A stretch of 45,149 nt of DNA, taken from positions 1 to 45,149 of IMG/VR virus record IMGVR_UViG_3300028920_000115; one strand, 5' to 3'. The DNA comes from a virus. This document shows, piece after piece, positions 29,550 to 39,346 of this stretch. The translations under genes were made by a program, and so were the position numbers. Under the pieces are notes generated by a model. That model did no database searches and was not told the origin of the DNA. It was given only the letters and a program-made list of their open reading frames with translations. How positions within the stretch are numbered: the stretch's first letter is position 1; every line of letters starts with the position of its first letter.

Positions 29550-31061
29550 ATGGCAAAACAAGTATACAAAGCAGAGAACGCATTTCTAGGGGGATTAACA
29601 CCTTCCTCGGATTTGTTTGGTCCAGAGGGCACTTATGCCGAGGCAAGAGATATAGACCCTCACAGAAAGATAGGATACATAATGCCTGGCTGGGCTGAGA
29701 GTACTGTTGCCCACAGTTCAGCAAGTGTTTTAAGTGGTTTAGTATTGGATGCAGTAGTAGACCCAAATGATACAACCATTACCCCAGATGTATATGCTAT
29801 TGACACAAACGCTGTTTATCATGTTAATAATGGTGCTATTTTCACAAACACAAGTGCCTGGCCACATACATTCTCTAATGGAGAGGAATTAGCAATCTAT
29901 CCTATTAGTTCTACTAATTATCTATGGTATGCAAGCAATACAGATATTGGTAAGTGTAATATAAGTGCCACTAACGTTACTTTTGATGATGACTATATGT
30001 CTACTTCAGCAATTGGAGCTGCTAGTTTAAATGATGCATCGCATCCAATTTTAGAGTGGAAAACTTATATGTGGATTGGCAATGGAAGATATTTGAGTAA
30101 GTTTGATGGTCAAGCCACTGGCTCTGCTAGTGCCGTCGGACAATTTACAGAACAGGCATTAGACCTACCTAATAAATGGGAAATTACAGACTTATTCCCT
30201 ACAAGGAACCATATTGGGATATGTGCTTGGAAAAAACCTGGGGTTGATACAAGTAGAACCGAATCTAAAGTATTTATGTGGGATGGTGTGTCTGAAGACT
30301 ATAACTACTCAATTCCTGTTCAAGATAATAAGATAGTAGCTTCAATCAACACTGACGATGGTATTCAAATAGTAACTCAAGGTAGAGAGTCTCAAAGCAC
30401 ACTAAGACAACTAACAGAAAATGGTGGAGAAGAAATAGAACACCTTAAAACAGTATCAGGAAGTGCTTTTAAATATTGGAATGTAAACCACAGAAATGCT
30501 ATTGATGAATTTCACGGTAGAACTCTCTTGGGGGCTACATCTATTGAGAATCGTATCTTTGCCTATGGTAGACCTACTAGAAATCTACCAATATCATTTA
30601 GTCAACCATATTCAGACAGAAGAGTTGGTGGTTCTGCTGATACTGGATTTGTGGGATTACTGCAGCAAAATATAATCTTTGCTTCATTTAGAAGCAATAC
30701 TGATAATTATGTATTTAGTAAGTTCAATACTACAACTCAATCAGGAAATGCTGAGTGGAGGGGAAAATACTTCTGTCCTGGGGCTAAGATGAGAATAAAC
30801 TACGTTCAGTTCTTCTTTGACCCACTAGCCACTGGCGATGATATTACGCCTACATTGGATGTTGATTTTGGAACATCCTTTACACTAAATGACCCAAGAG
30901 GAAATACAAATATTAGTTATACAAACGACGGAGCAATAGTATCCAAGAAGTTTAAAAACGTCGGTAAAGACTGTTATTCATTCAGACCTGTTCTTAAATG
31001 GACAGCTGGAGATACAGCCTTTAGTAAAATAATAATTGATTATGATTTCATACCAGAATAA
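29550..31061 (+). CDS. Tail or virion protein, beta-rich
   Basis: 503 residues from the start at 29550 (an upstream in-frame extension from 29358 overlaps the repeat gene and is rejected). It begins KAENAFLGGLTPSSDLFGPEGTY and is beta-rich with many short repeats; it could be a tail-hub or nozzle-type protein (propeller-like). Role inferred from place in the operon. Confidence 0.65.
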   Translation: MAKQVYKAENAFLGGLTPSSDLFGPEGTYAEARDIDPHRKIGYIMPGWAESTVAHSSASVLSGLVLDAVVDPNDTTITPDVYAIDTNAVYHVNNGAIFTNTSAWPHTFSNGEELAIYPISSTNYLWYASNTDIGKCNISATNVTFDDDYMSTSAIGAASLNDASHPILEWKTYMWIGNGRYLSKFDGQATGSASAVGQFTEQALDLPNKWEITDLFPTRNHIGICAWKKPGVDTSRTESKVFMWDGVSEDYNYSIPVQDNKIVASINTDDGIQIVTQGRESQSTLRQLTENGGEEIEHLKTVSGSAFKYWNVNHRNAIDEFHGRTLLGATSIENRIFAYGRPTRNLPISFSQPYSDRRVGGSADTGFVGLLQQNIIFASFRSNTDNYVFSKFNTTTQSGNAEWRGKYFCPGAKMRINYVQFFFDPLATGDDITPTLDVDFGTSFTLNDPRGNTNISYTNDGAIVSKKFKNVGKDCYSFRPVLKWTAGDTAFSKIIIDYDFIPE

Positions 31062-31062
31062 T

Positions 31063-32037
31063 ATGCCTAGCCCAGACGAAAACAAACAATTAATAGATGA
31101 GTTAAATTCAAAGATTGCCCGATTAGAGCAACGACCTCTTGATGATAAGAAACAACAGTTTGAAGATATTAAGAGTTATGACTTATTAAAAGTTAGACTG
31201 CTTCACATGGGTCTTCCTATCTTTACCTCTGTTCCTACTTATACAGGATTCCAAGGGGAGATGGTGGTATATGATAGTGGCAGTGGATTAACACTTTATT
31301 CTTATATAGATGGAAGTTGGCAATCAACCAGTGGAGTAACAGACCACGGGGCATTAGATGGATTAGGAGACGATGACCACTCAGCTATATATTATAATAA
31401 AACAGCCATAGATGGGTTTACAGTTAAGTTGACGGGTAATCAAAATGTAGGTGGAGTAAAAGCCTTTAGCTCGTTCCCTACTACTCCTAGTTCAGCACCT
31501 TCTACTAATTACCAAATGGCTAATAAGAAGTATGTTGATGATAATACTACTACTGGTGGAATATCCGTTCTAATGAACGATATGACTGGTGGTAGTGAAA
31601 CTATTGATGGTACCACGGCTATTGAAATAGTAAGATATGTTTTAGCTGGAGGAACACTAGGAATTAATGACGCTATAAGAATCAGGGCTCAAATTAGAAC
31701 TGATGCTACTTCTTGGGTTGGGGAGGTTAATTTACAAATAGGAGACGTAGATGTTTCTGGAGAATCTGCTGGAATAACAATAGTTAGAGCCAGTGGTGAT
31801 AATAGTCAAATATGGGAACTAGATTGTATTATGAAAAACATAGGTGCTGTTGACTCTCAAAAGATTGCTGGAAGAGCAATACAAATCGACGGTACTAACG
31901 TAATATTTACAGATACTAAATCAGACGATACTTCAGATGATGTTGTTATCTCTATCGATGGGAAAAGAGATAGTGGCGGAACAACTGGAGTATTATCTGT
32001 CGTCCACTGGATGATAGAACTATTAAAAGCCCCTTAA
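31063..32037 (+). CDS. Tail fibre protein
   Basis: 324 residues from 31063. DHGALDGLGDDDHSAIYY is a motif common in phage fibres, followed by a trimerisation-like part (MANKKYVDDN). The C-terminal half is beta-rich. Likely host-binding or fibre base. Confidence 0.75.
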   Translation: MPSPDENKQLIDELNSKIARLEQRPLDDKKQQFEDIKSYDLLKVRLLHMGLPIFTSVPTYTGFQGEMVVYDSGSGLTLYSYIDGSWQSTSGVTDHGALDGLGDDDHSAIYYNKTAIDGFTVKLTGNQNVGGVKAFSSFPTTPSSAPSTNYQMANKKYVDDNTTTGGISVLMNDMTGGSETIDGTTAIEIVRYVLAGGTLGINDAIRIRAQIRTDATSWVGEVNLQIGDVDVSGESAGITIVRASGDNSQIWELDCIMKNIGAVDSQKIAGRAIQIDGTNVIFTDTKSDDTSDDVVISIDGKRDSGGTTGVLSVVHWMIELLKAP

Positions 32038-32054
32038 TTAATTAAATAAAAAAC

Positions 32055-33710
32055 ATGGCAGAAGATAAACAAGTACCAAAAGAATTAGAAGAAAACCTTA
32101 TGAAAATACAAGGTAGTGTTAGGGATCTAACAAACCAGGTCGCTACTGAAGGTATACAACCAACTGGTCAAATTGGGTTACCTGGTGGACCAATAGGCGG
32201 AAAGAATCCACCTCCACCCAACGTGGAGGATTTAGCTGGTGCTAATAATCTGGAAATACCTGATACTACGCCCGATATTTCTACGATAGAGGGAGCTGAT
32301 GCTTATACAGCGGCTGCTAAGATTAAACAGGAAGAAGCTGATAGAGCTAAGGCCGAGGCTGATAAGCTAAAGACAGAGACACCAGAACGACCAAAGCATT
32401 GGACAGACTTCTTAACTTGGATAGGAAAAGATAAACCATCTGATTATAGAGAAGACGTAGAAGAAGAATACGGAGTAGATACTGCTGAATACCTATCTGA
32501 TAAAAAGGCTAGAAGAGCTGAAATAGAAACCCTAAGCACTGATTATAACAAGTATGTGGCTATGAGAGACCAACAGATAGCAGATATGATGGGACGCCCT
32601 GGAATTGGTATGGACTTTATGAATAATGCTGTAGCTCAGATTAACAGAAATGCGGCAGTAGTTCTTAATCAGAAAGCAGCTAATATTAATGCTAAATCAG
32701 CTACTTTAGCAGCTATAAGTCAGGACTTTGCCGAGGCTCAAAATCTAGTAGATAAAGCAGTAGATGCCTATACCAAAGACCTACAATTTGAATACCAAGT
32801 ATTTAGCGACTTTATCACGGCTAATGAAAGTAAGATTGACAAACTAGATACTGAATACAGACAAGCACTAGATGATGCTATGAATCTTAAATTAAAACAA
32901 TATGAAGAGACTAAGGCTGAAAAAACACAAGTTGGTAGTTTAATGATTGACTTCCCTAATGCTGGTATTAATATTGGTGATACCTTAGAAGAGGCAACCA
33001 CTAAAGCCAGTATGGCAGCGGCTACTATTATTCCAGAAGAAGATATATTGAGTGTTTCTGAAGCTAAATCATTAGGAGTTCCTTATGGAACAACTAAACA
33101 ACAGGCCTATGGAATAACGCCAGGAGAAACAGGGGTGCTCCCGGGAGCAGAGATAGCCCCAGGACAATTGTCTCCGATAGCTAAAGCCGTATATGATGGA
33201 ACTATTAAATTAACAGACATAACCCCTACTCAAAGGGCTCAAATAGCACCAGAATTAAATGCTGTTGGATATACTTCCGTGATAGACTCTGAAACAAAAC
33301 AGTCTGTTAGCTATATTAAGAATGAAATGACTAATGTTCTTGATTCTTGGAAGAGTGTTCCTAAAAATCTAAAGGGATTACTACAGGGTCCAATAAGTAA
33401 ATTCTTTGGCTCTGGAAAGTGGAACAAAGAGGTGGCAAAATTCAATGCATCAGTCGGAATTGTTGGTATGCAATTAACTAGATTATATGAGAAAGGAAGA
33501 ATATCTGATGCAGATAGAAGGTTCTATATGAGCTTGATGCCTAATTTATCAATGAATGAAGATGCTGCTAAGGCTGGTGCCGAAGAATTAACTAGATTAT
33601 TAGAAGAAAAACTTACCAGTCAATTAGAGGGATTTGAGACAACCAAAGGTTCTAGTAAAGGTTCTAGTAGCACCGAAATAAATTCATTAAGAGATAAATA
33701 TAACTACTAA
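32055..33710 (+). CDS. Internal virion/ejection-type protein, coiled coil
   Basis: 551 residues. A Gly/Pro-rich N-terminus (GLPGGPIGGKNPPPP) leads into long Lys/Glu/Ala helices, then a globular end (VSEAKSLGVPYGTTKQQAYG, found in many uncultured phage proteins). Too short for a tape measure of a long tail. A DNA-ejection or tail-internal role is likely. Confidence 0.68.
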   Translation: MAEDKQVPKELEENLMKIQGSVRDLTNQVATEGIQPTGQIGLPGGPIGGKNPPPPNVEDLAGANNLEIPDTTPDISTIEGADAYTAAAKIKQEEADRAKAEADKLKTETPERPKHWTDFLTWIGKDKPSDYREDVEEEYGVDTAEYLSDKKARRAEIETLSTDYNKYVAMRDQQIADMMGRPGIGMDFMNNAVAQINRNAAVVLNQKAANINAKSATLAAISQDFAEAQNLVDKAVDAYTKDLQFEYQVFSDFITANESKIDKLDTEYRQALDDAMNLKLKQYEETKAEKTQVGSLMIDFPNAGINIGDTLEEATTKASMAAATIIPEEDILSVSEAKSLGVPYGTTKQQAYGITPGETGVLPGAEIAPGQLSPIAKAVYDGTIKLTDITPTQRAQIAPELNAVGYTSVIDSETKQSVSYIKNEMTNVLDSWKSVPKNLKGLLQGPISKFFGSGKWNKEVAKFNASVGIVGMQLTRLYEKGRISDADRRFYMSLMPNLSMNEDAAKAGAEELTRLLEEKLTSQLEGFETTKGSSKGSSSTEINSLRDKYNY

Positions 33711-33714
33711 AAAT

Positions 33715-35097
33715 ATGCTTACAGAACAAAGAAGAAAACAACTAGACGATATAGTTCAACAAATGGTTTCTAATAAAGAACCAGATAAGAACATCGAAGC
33801 TGTTGTTGGCGACTTCAAAGCGAAATATGGCTCAGAAGGTAGGCAAGAAAGGATTGCTCAATACCAGAAAGAAGCCACTGGGTTTAGAGAGGAAGCTAAA
33901 AAGAAGGGTAGTTTCTGGGGAACAGTAAAAGAAACAGTTAAGGGATTACCAAAGGCAACTTATCAAGTTGGAGTTGAAACCCCAGCTAAGTTTATTGCCT
34001 CTGCTACCGAGGTTCCTAGAACACTGGCTACTGGAAAGGCAAGTCAGAAAGAATACAAGGTTCCTGGTCTTAAACCATTTAAGAGCTATATCTCTGAAGC
34101 CGAAAACAGAGCTGTTGATATAATCGACGGTAAAAAGCCGCTATATACAGCGGCTAGTCCTTTTATTGAAGTTCCTCTGGCGGGGATAGAGATAGCGATG
34201 ATGGGCAAGGGGTTATTTGGAGACCGTGTTTTAACTGGTAATAATAAAGGTAATGTTAGTAAGGGATTCATATCTTATCTTAATGATATTAATAAAAAAG
34301 CAAAACTAGAAAAAAAAGCAAGTCTTGTTTCTAAGCAACAGTATAAGAAAGGGGCGATAAGTGCCTTTGAAAAGTCTGGTGGTCCAGGCGGTGCTAAGGT
34401 TAGTGGTGTTACAAGAAAAATAACTTATCAACCAAGTCAGAAAGATATAGAGTTGGCTAAGTCTGTAGAAAACACAATAAACTCTAAGGGGAACCCAGTT
34501 AGTAATCTTCAAAAAATAAATAAGCAAATAAAGAAAATATCTGAAGAACAGGTTGCTCCATTTTTGAAGAGTTCACCGATAGACAATAAATTTACAGCTA
34601 TTGATTTGCTTGAAGATATAGATAGGGTAACACCATCACTTTCTACTAAGTCAGATGCTACTTTAAATAGGATTTTCAAAAGCGTCAAAAAGCTATCTAA
34701 GGAAACGGTAATGAATAGTACTGATGATAATTATGAATTATGGAGAGCAAGAATAGAACTAGATAATTTACTAGAAAGAGAGTTCCCAAATCTATTTCAG
34801 AATCCAGAAAAGGCAACTGCTGTTAAGGATGCCTATTTGAAAATAAGAAGGACTATAAACAACTTCATAGTAAAAAGAACCCCAGGGGCAACCGAAGGGT
34901 TTGCTAGTAAGTTAGATGAATTGAATAATTTGTATTCAGTCAGATTTAATTTGGCTGAAAAATCATACAAGTTAATGGATAGTAGTGCCTTTCAAAGATA
35001 CCTAGAGATGCACCCAATGTTAAGAAGCATAGGACAGAATATAGTAAGGGCTGGGGCTGTTTATGGAGCTTATAAAATAATAAGTCCAGAGAAATAA
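33715..35097 (+). CDS. Internal virion protein, helical
   Basis: 460 residues, mostly helical and basic, starting four bases after the previous gene and probably its partner. FIASATEVPRTLATGK and a hydrophobic segment (PLAGIEIAMMGKGLFG) could insert in the host envelope during ejection. Ends against the minus-strand insert. Confidence 0.62.
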   Translation: MLTEQRRKQLDDIVQQMVSNKEPDKNIEAVVGDFKAKYGSEGRQERIAQYQKEATGFREEAKKKGSFWGTVKETVKGLPKATYQVGVETPAKFIASATEVPRTLATGKASQKEYKVPGLKPFKSYISEAENRAVDIIDGKKPLYTAASPFIEVPLAGIEIAMMGKGLFGDRVLTGNNKGNVSKGFISYLNDINKKAKLEKKASLVSKQQYKKGAISAFEKSGGPGGAKVSGVTRKITYQPSQKDIELAKSVENTINSKGNPVSNLQKINKQIKKISEEQVAPFLKSSPIDNKFTAIDLLEDIDRVTPSLSTKSDATLNRIFKSVKKLSKETVMNSTDDNYELWRARIELDNLLEREFPNLFQNPEKATAVKDAYLKIRRTINNFIVKRTPGATEGFASKLDELNNLYSVRFNLAEKSYKLMDSSAFQRYLEMHPMLRSIGQNIVRAGAVYGAYKIISPEK

Positions 35098-35166
35098 TTA
35101 CCCAAGTATTCCATATAAGAATAGTGCCAGTATGATTATTGTAGCTAAATCTTTTGTGTTAAACAT
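35098..35166 (-). CDS. Tiny membrane peptide (minus-strand insert)
   Basis: 22 residues, MFNTKDLATIIILALFLYGI then LG: one hydrophobic helix. Convergent with the plus gene, stop to stop. Very short, so possibly spurious, but its neighbour has the same design. Confidence 0.35.
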   Translation of the reverse strand: MFNTKDLATIIILALFLYGILG

Positions 35167-35172
35167 AGTTCT

Positions 35173-35241
35173 TTACAAAGCTATTAAGCATATAACAGCC
35201 AAGATTATTATTAAATAGATGAATACTAATGATTTAGTCAT
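35173..35241 (-). CDS. Tiny membrane peptide (minus-strand insert)
   Basis: 22 residues, MTKSLVFIYLIIILAVICLI then AL: one hydrophobic helix. Six bases from the other small peptide. Start follows AACAAAT. Could be a toxin-like or exclusion peptide. Confidence 0.4.
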   Translation of the reverse strand: MTKSLVFIYLIIILAVICLIAL

Positions 35242-35258
35242 ATTTGTTTATTAATTAA

Positions 35259-35603
35259 TTATAGAGTTTTAGCGATTTCTGCCGATTTTTCTAAGAATTT
35301 AATGACCTTTTCCTTAGTTTCTTTACCGTCACAATACTCATAAATAATATCAGAATCAGAATCACGACAATACATTTCTTCTTTTAAAACATCAGAAGGT
35401 AAATCAGTTAATGATTGAACGCCATATTCATTACATAATTCAACGGTATTGTCTTCTGGAATCCCGAAATCACTTATAATTGAATCTGCTATTTTGCTTA
35501 TTAAATAACTTAATTTAGTTTCGTCGCCATTTTTTGAAAGAATTGCAGTTGTAAGATTATTTTCAAACTCCGATATTTCCTTAATAATGTCTAATTTATC
35601 CAT
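35259..35603 (-). CDS. Hypothetical acidic protein (minus-strand insert)
   Basis: 114 residues, helical and acidic, with CRDSDSDIIYEYCDGKETKE in the middle. No family recognised. It is the only sizeable minus-strand gene in the late half, with a folded noncoding region before it, so it may be an independently expressed moron. Confidence 0.7.
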   Translation of the reverse strand: MDKLDIIKEISEFENNLTTAILSKNGDETKLSYLISKIADSIISDFGIPEDNTVELCNEYGVQSLTDLPSDVLKEEMYCRDSDSDIIYEYCDGKETKEKVIKFLEKSAEIAKTL

Positions 35604-35639
35604 ATATTTTGTTAATTAATTATAATTTTCCCTGCCCCA

Positions 35640-36052
35640 ACCCCCGAAACCCTGCAGCGGCATAGATATCCCCCTATAGCAATGCAAGTGCCTCGGTGAT
35701 TAGAACTTATTAATCTGTTTTATCTCAGTAAGTTCATTCCGTAACTGTATTAATGATACTACCTCCGCTTCCCTGTCAAAGACTGAAGTTTCCTCGGTAT
35801 CCCCATTAACCTACTCCTTAATTCGCAAACGGAATACATCTTAACGAATTAAGCGATGGGTATCAGCGTATATAGCACAGGATTTCCATAGCTCCCTGAT
35901 AAGCTACCCTCCACACGGACTTTAAACTGCAGATAAGATATTAGTAGCTTGGTCCGATTGTGGGTTAGCAGTCCTACTAATAAATATAGAAATTATTGTT
36001 AAAAGCAAATCCCACACTCAGTTGGCACAGAAATGTGGGAATTTGCCAACTG
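35640..36052. ncRNA. Large structured noncoding region with interlocking stems
   Basis: No ORF in 35604-36100. Perfect stems: GAACTT/AAGTTC (about 35704, 35730), CTTAATTCG/CGAATTAAG (about 35817, 35844) under CCCAT/ATGGG, TATCAG/CTGATA, and ATTAGTAG/CTACTAAT interlocked with CGGAC/GTCCG. The last two, TCCCACA/TGTGGGA (36010-36016, 36034-36040) and CAGTTGGCA/TGCCAACTG (36019-36027, 36044-36052), also interlock. ATTCCGT upstream pairs with ACGGAAT in the 35817 loop, a possible pseudoknot. Strand of the RNA is undecided. Confidence 0.6.
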
Positions 36053-36100
36053 AAAATATTTAATTTACTTTCAATTCCATACTAGCATAATTAAAAACAT

Positions 36101-36976
36101 ATGTCAATACCCCTAACCAAATTACGTAAAATACAAAAGCAAATAGGAATCATTATCAATAAAATTGAGAAGGAGGCTGTTGATAATGGAGAGGATATTT
36201 CTACAGAGGAGTTCCGTGAAGGAATAAAGTTATTAACAGATAAGTTACTAACACAATACGGAACCACCCCAGAAGAATACAAATCTACCTTAGAAGAAAT
36301 ATCTATTAAAAAGAAAGAAACTGTGGAAAAAGAAAAGGCAGAAATGAAAGAAGATAGAAACCAAACCAAAGAGATATTTGAAAAGATTACTCAAATTAAG
36401 GGTGATAAAGGGGATAAGGGAGACGTTGGTCCGCAAGGAAAAACAGGACCACAAGGACCACAAGGGGAACGTGGACCCAAAGGGGAGAAGGGAGATAAGG
36501 GAGACAGAGGTCCAGAGGGTAAAAGAGGAAAAGATGGTAAGAACGGCAAGAACGGAAGAGACGGCAAAACCTACCTACTTCCAAACATTAAAAAGACAGT
36601 TAGAAAAGAAATAGATTCATTTAGAAAAGAAGTTGACACAATGATTAAGGCGGCAATAAAAGATAGTGCCGACCTTATTATGCAAAACCCAGAGCTAATT
36701 AAGATGCCTGCCTTTAGAGCCTTGGGAATGGGGCTACAAGCACAAATAGATGATTCCATCTTATCAGTAGCAACCATAGACTTAGACAGCCAATGTGATG
36801 GAAGTAATCAAACATTCTCTTTGGGCAGAAAGGTAAAAGGTGTTATACTTGTTAATAATAATGGTGGTTTAGTTAGCGATGCTGGATGGACCCTAAACGA
36901 TAATAAAAATCAAATAACTTTAAACGACTATGCTCCTGAAAATGGAGAGGAGCTAGAAGTCGTGGCACTAGTATGA
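36101..36976 (+). CDS. Collagen-like tail fibre
   Basis: 291 residues. Helical N-terminus (1-100), then an uninterrupted Gly-X-Y stretch (101-156, GDKGDKGDVGPQGKTGPQGP and on). A coiled segment follows, then a beta C-terminus (SDAGWTLNDNKNQITLNDYA). The collagen triple helix would form the trimeric fibre shaft. Common in phage fibres; the C-terminus may bind the host. Confidence 0.85.
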   Translation: MSIPLTKLRKIQKQIGIIINKIEKEAVDNGEDISTEEFREGIKLLTDKLLTQYGTTPEEYKSTLEEISIKKKETVEKEKAEMKEDRNQTKEIFEKITQIKGDKGDKGDVGPQGKTGPQGPQGERGPKGEKGDKGDRGPEGKRGKDGKNGKNGRDGKTYLLPNIKKTVRKEIDSFRKEVDTMIKAAIKDSADLIMQNPELIKMPAFRALGMGLQAQIDDSILSVATIDLDSQCDGSNQTFSLGRKVKGVILVNNNGGLVSDAGWTLNDNKNQITLNDYAPENGEELEVVALV

Positions 36977-39345
36977 TAAAAACAATCAAAAAAATACTCA
37001 CAATTTCAATAGTCGGTATTCTAATAGCTGGCGGAGTAAATGCTTACTTCTCTCAATATTGGAAATTTAATCAAGATTTAGATTGTAGGACAGCAGGCAC
37101 TTGTGATATTACAGGAATAGGAACAATGGACGTAGATGTCCTAGATGTAGCCACCATGTCTGTATCTAAAACCTTTTTATTAGAAGGAGTAGTTGGAACT
37201 GGCGGAATAGACCTCAACGGCGAAAACATTGCTCTTAATGGAGGATATGTTAGTGGAGATGGCGATGATGAAGGATTATATGTTGACTCTTCAGGCAACG
37301 TCGGAATTGGGACTACGAGCCCAGGAAATACTTTGCACGTATATAAGGATGCTTCAATAGGGGGTTTTGGTTCTTTAACTTTAGCCAATGCAGGATTAAG
37401 AGTTGAGGATTCATCTATTAGTGCTTACTTTGACGGTAATACTTGGGTTTCAGATGGGTCAGGAAATCTTAATATAGGAACAGTTAACGAACAAGATATT
37501 AATTTTGGAACAAATGATACTACACGAATGACAATAGCAGATAACGGTGATATGGGAATAGGAGATACAACCCCTGATGCAATGCTTGAAGTAGTGACTA
37601 GAGGCGATACAGATGTCTTTAATCTTTCAAGAGGAGCAAGTGGAGACGGAGACCTTATGACTGTTACCGCCGAAGGTTTAGTTGGGATTGGGACGACGAG
37701 CCCGGAGGCGAAGTTACACGTCGGTGAAAGCACAGGAGCAAATATTTTGTTAAATAGACAACAAGGCTCCGGTGTTTTAGTAGATTATTTATTAGGACAA
37801 ATTTTATTTGATAGCTCTGATGGGGGTGTCTCTAGTGTTGATGCCCCAGTAATGATAAGAGCTTATGCTGCGGAAGCTCAAGGCTCTAATAATAAGGGGG
37901 GATATTTAACTTTTGAGACAAAAGCAAAAGTCGTTCCTGAAGAAGGAGAAGCTACAGAGCGTATGAGAATAGACTCCTCAGGTAACGTCGGGATTGGGAC
38001 TACGAGTCCTGGGGCGTTACTACATATTAGGCAACCTGCAACAGCTGACTCTTCTCCGATAGAGGCTTTAAGAATATCTATGGATGATGGTGATTTGGTT
38101 AATATGCAAGCGGGGATGGGTTCCAAAATATCTTTCTATATGCCAAATAACGAAGATACAACTAGCTTTGAAGGAGCATTTATTGCTTCTGTTAAGGAAA
38201 GTGCTACTGATAATAATGATGATACGGCTTTGATTTTTGGGACAACCGTTGAAGGGGGAACTGTAACGGAACAAATGAGAATTGATAAAGATGGCAACGT
38301 AGGGATTGGGACGACGAGTCCAAATAGCGAACTAGAGGTATCTTCAGATACTGAAAATGCATATATTTATATAAATTCCCCCACGGAAGATGATTCTGGA
38401 ATTCATTTTAGAGAAAATAATGTGAAAAAATGGGGAATATATAATGATGGTTCTGATTCTAATAAATTTAAAATAGCAGATGATGGAGATATAAGGTTAA
38501 TAATACAACAAGATGGCAACGTCGGGATTGGAACGACGAGCCCAGATAGTAAATTAGAAGTTGTCGGAGATATCCAAATAACAGACACAAGTCCAGCCTT
38601 AAAGTTTGTGGATAGCACAGCTGATGCAGACTCTTTTAATATTCAAGTTAATTCAAATAGATTAGAAGTTTTTTCTGGAGATTTAAGGAATATAATTAAT
38701 TTTATGGGAGAAAGTGATGCAAACGCAGGCAACGTCGGGATTGGGACAGAGAGTCCTGGGTATAAACTAGAAGTCCTAGCAGTAACTACTCAATTAGTCC
38801 TTACTCATACAGACGGAGTAGATGAGACACAATTCAGCGTAGATAGTAATGGGGATTTAAGAATAGAACCAAGTGGTGGTGATGTGGTTGTAGACGCATA
38901 TATCAGACCAACTAAAATCTGGCACGCTTACGGTGGATTCCAAGACCAATCAGAAACACTTGATATTGGAGTAGAAACTTGGACTCACGTTACTAACTCT
39001 GGTAATGATTTATGGACAGGTATAGAATCTGATGGATTAACATTAGTAGATGATGAAATGGTTATTACTAACGCTGGTGATTATACTGGTAGTATGTCGG
39101 TAACATTTGAGGGTGGTCAAAGCAAAGATTACATATTCAGAATATACAACGTAACTCAGTCAGCTCAAGCAGGATACAAGATAGGAGCAACAGGGCAAGG
39201 AAATGGAAACTATACAAATGTAACTGTTCCAATATACTTAGAAGCAAACGCAGGCGATACCTTCCAATTTCAGGTATATACAGCCGATGGAACAGACGCT
39301 GACTTTATTAATTCAATTTTTGAACTTCATTATTTACACGAATAA
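36973..39345 (+). CDS. Fibre-like protein with GNVGIGTTSP repeats and N-terminal signal/anchor
   Basis: 790 residues. It begins with a hydrophobic segment (KILTISIVGILIAGGVNAYF) that looks like a signal peptide or anchor, unusual for a virion protein. Seven copies of G-x-x-GIG-TTSP-type motifs sit among variable beta segments; the C-terminal 150 residues form a likely binding domain. Six DNA copies of a ~29-base GC-rich unit code most of them. Coupled to the collagen-like gene by overlap. Host recognition is likely. Confidence 0.82.
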   Translation: MIKTIKKILTISIVGILIAGGVNAYFSQYWKFNQDLDCRTAGTCDITGIGTMDVDVLDVATMSVSKTFLLEGVVGTGGIDLNGENIALNGGYVSGDGDDEGLYVDSSGNVGIGTTSPGNTLHVYKDASIGGFGSLTLANAGLRVEDSSISAYFDGNTWVSDGSGNLNIGTVNEQDINFGTNDTTRMTIADNGDMGIGDTTPDAMLEVVTRGDTDVFNLSRGASGDGDLMTVTAEGLVGIGTTSPEAKLHVGESTGANILLNRQQGSGVLVDYLLGQILFDSSDGGVSSVDAPVMIRAYAAEAQGSNNKGGYLTFETKAKVVPEEGEATERMRIDSSGNVGIGTTSPGALLHIRQPATADSSPIEALRISMDDGDLVNMQAGMGSKISFYMPNNEDTTSFEGAFIASVKESATDNNDDTALIFGTTVEGGTVTEQMRIDKDGNVGIGTTSPNSELEVSSDTENAYIYINSPTEDDSGIHFRENNVKKWGIYNDGSDSNKFKIADDGDIRLIIQQDGNVGIGTTSPDSKLEVVGDIQITDTSPALKFVDSTADADSFNIQVNSNRLEVFSGDLRNIINFMGESDANAGNVGIGTESPGYKLEVLAVTTQLVLTHTDGVDETQFSVDSNGDLRIEPSGGDVVVDAYIRPTKIWHAYGGFQDQSETLDIGVETWTHVTNSGNDLWTGIESDGLTLVDDEMVITNAGDYTGSMSVTFEGGQSKDYIFRIYNVTQSAQAGYKIGATGQGNGNYTNVTVPIYLEANAGDTFQFQVYTADGTDADFINSIFELHYLHE
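37294..38756 (+). repeat. DNA-level repeats coding GNVGIGTTSP
   Basis: Copies of a unit like GGCAACGTCGGGATTGGGAC at 37294-37322, 37681-37703 (shorter), 37981-38009, 38293-38321, 38515-38543 and 38728-38756. They differ by only a few bases each, including at silent sites, and are GC-rich in an AT-rich gene. Identity beyond what the protein needs suggests recombination within or between fibre genes. Confidence 0.8.
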
Positions 39346-39346
39346 T

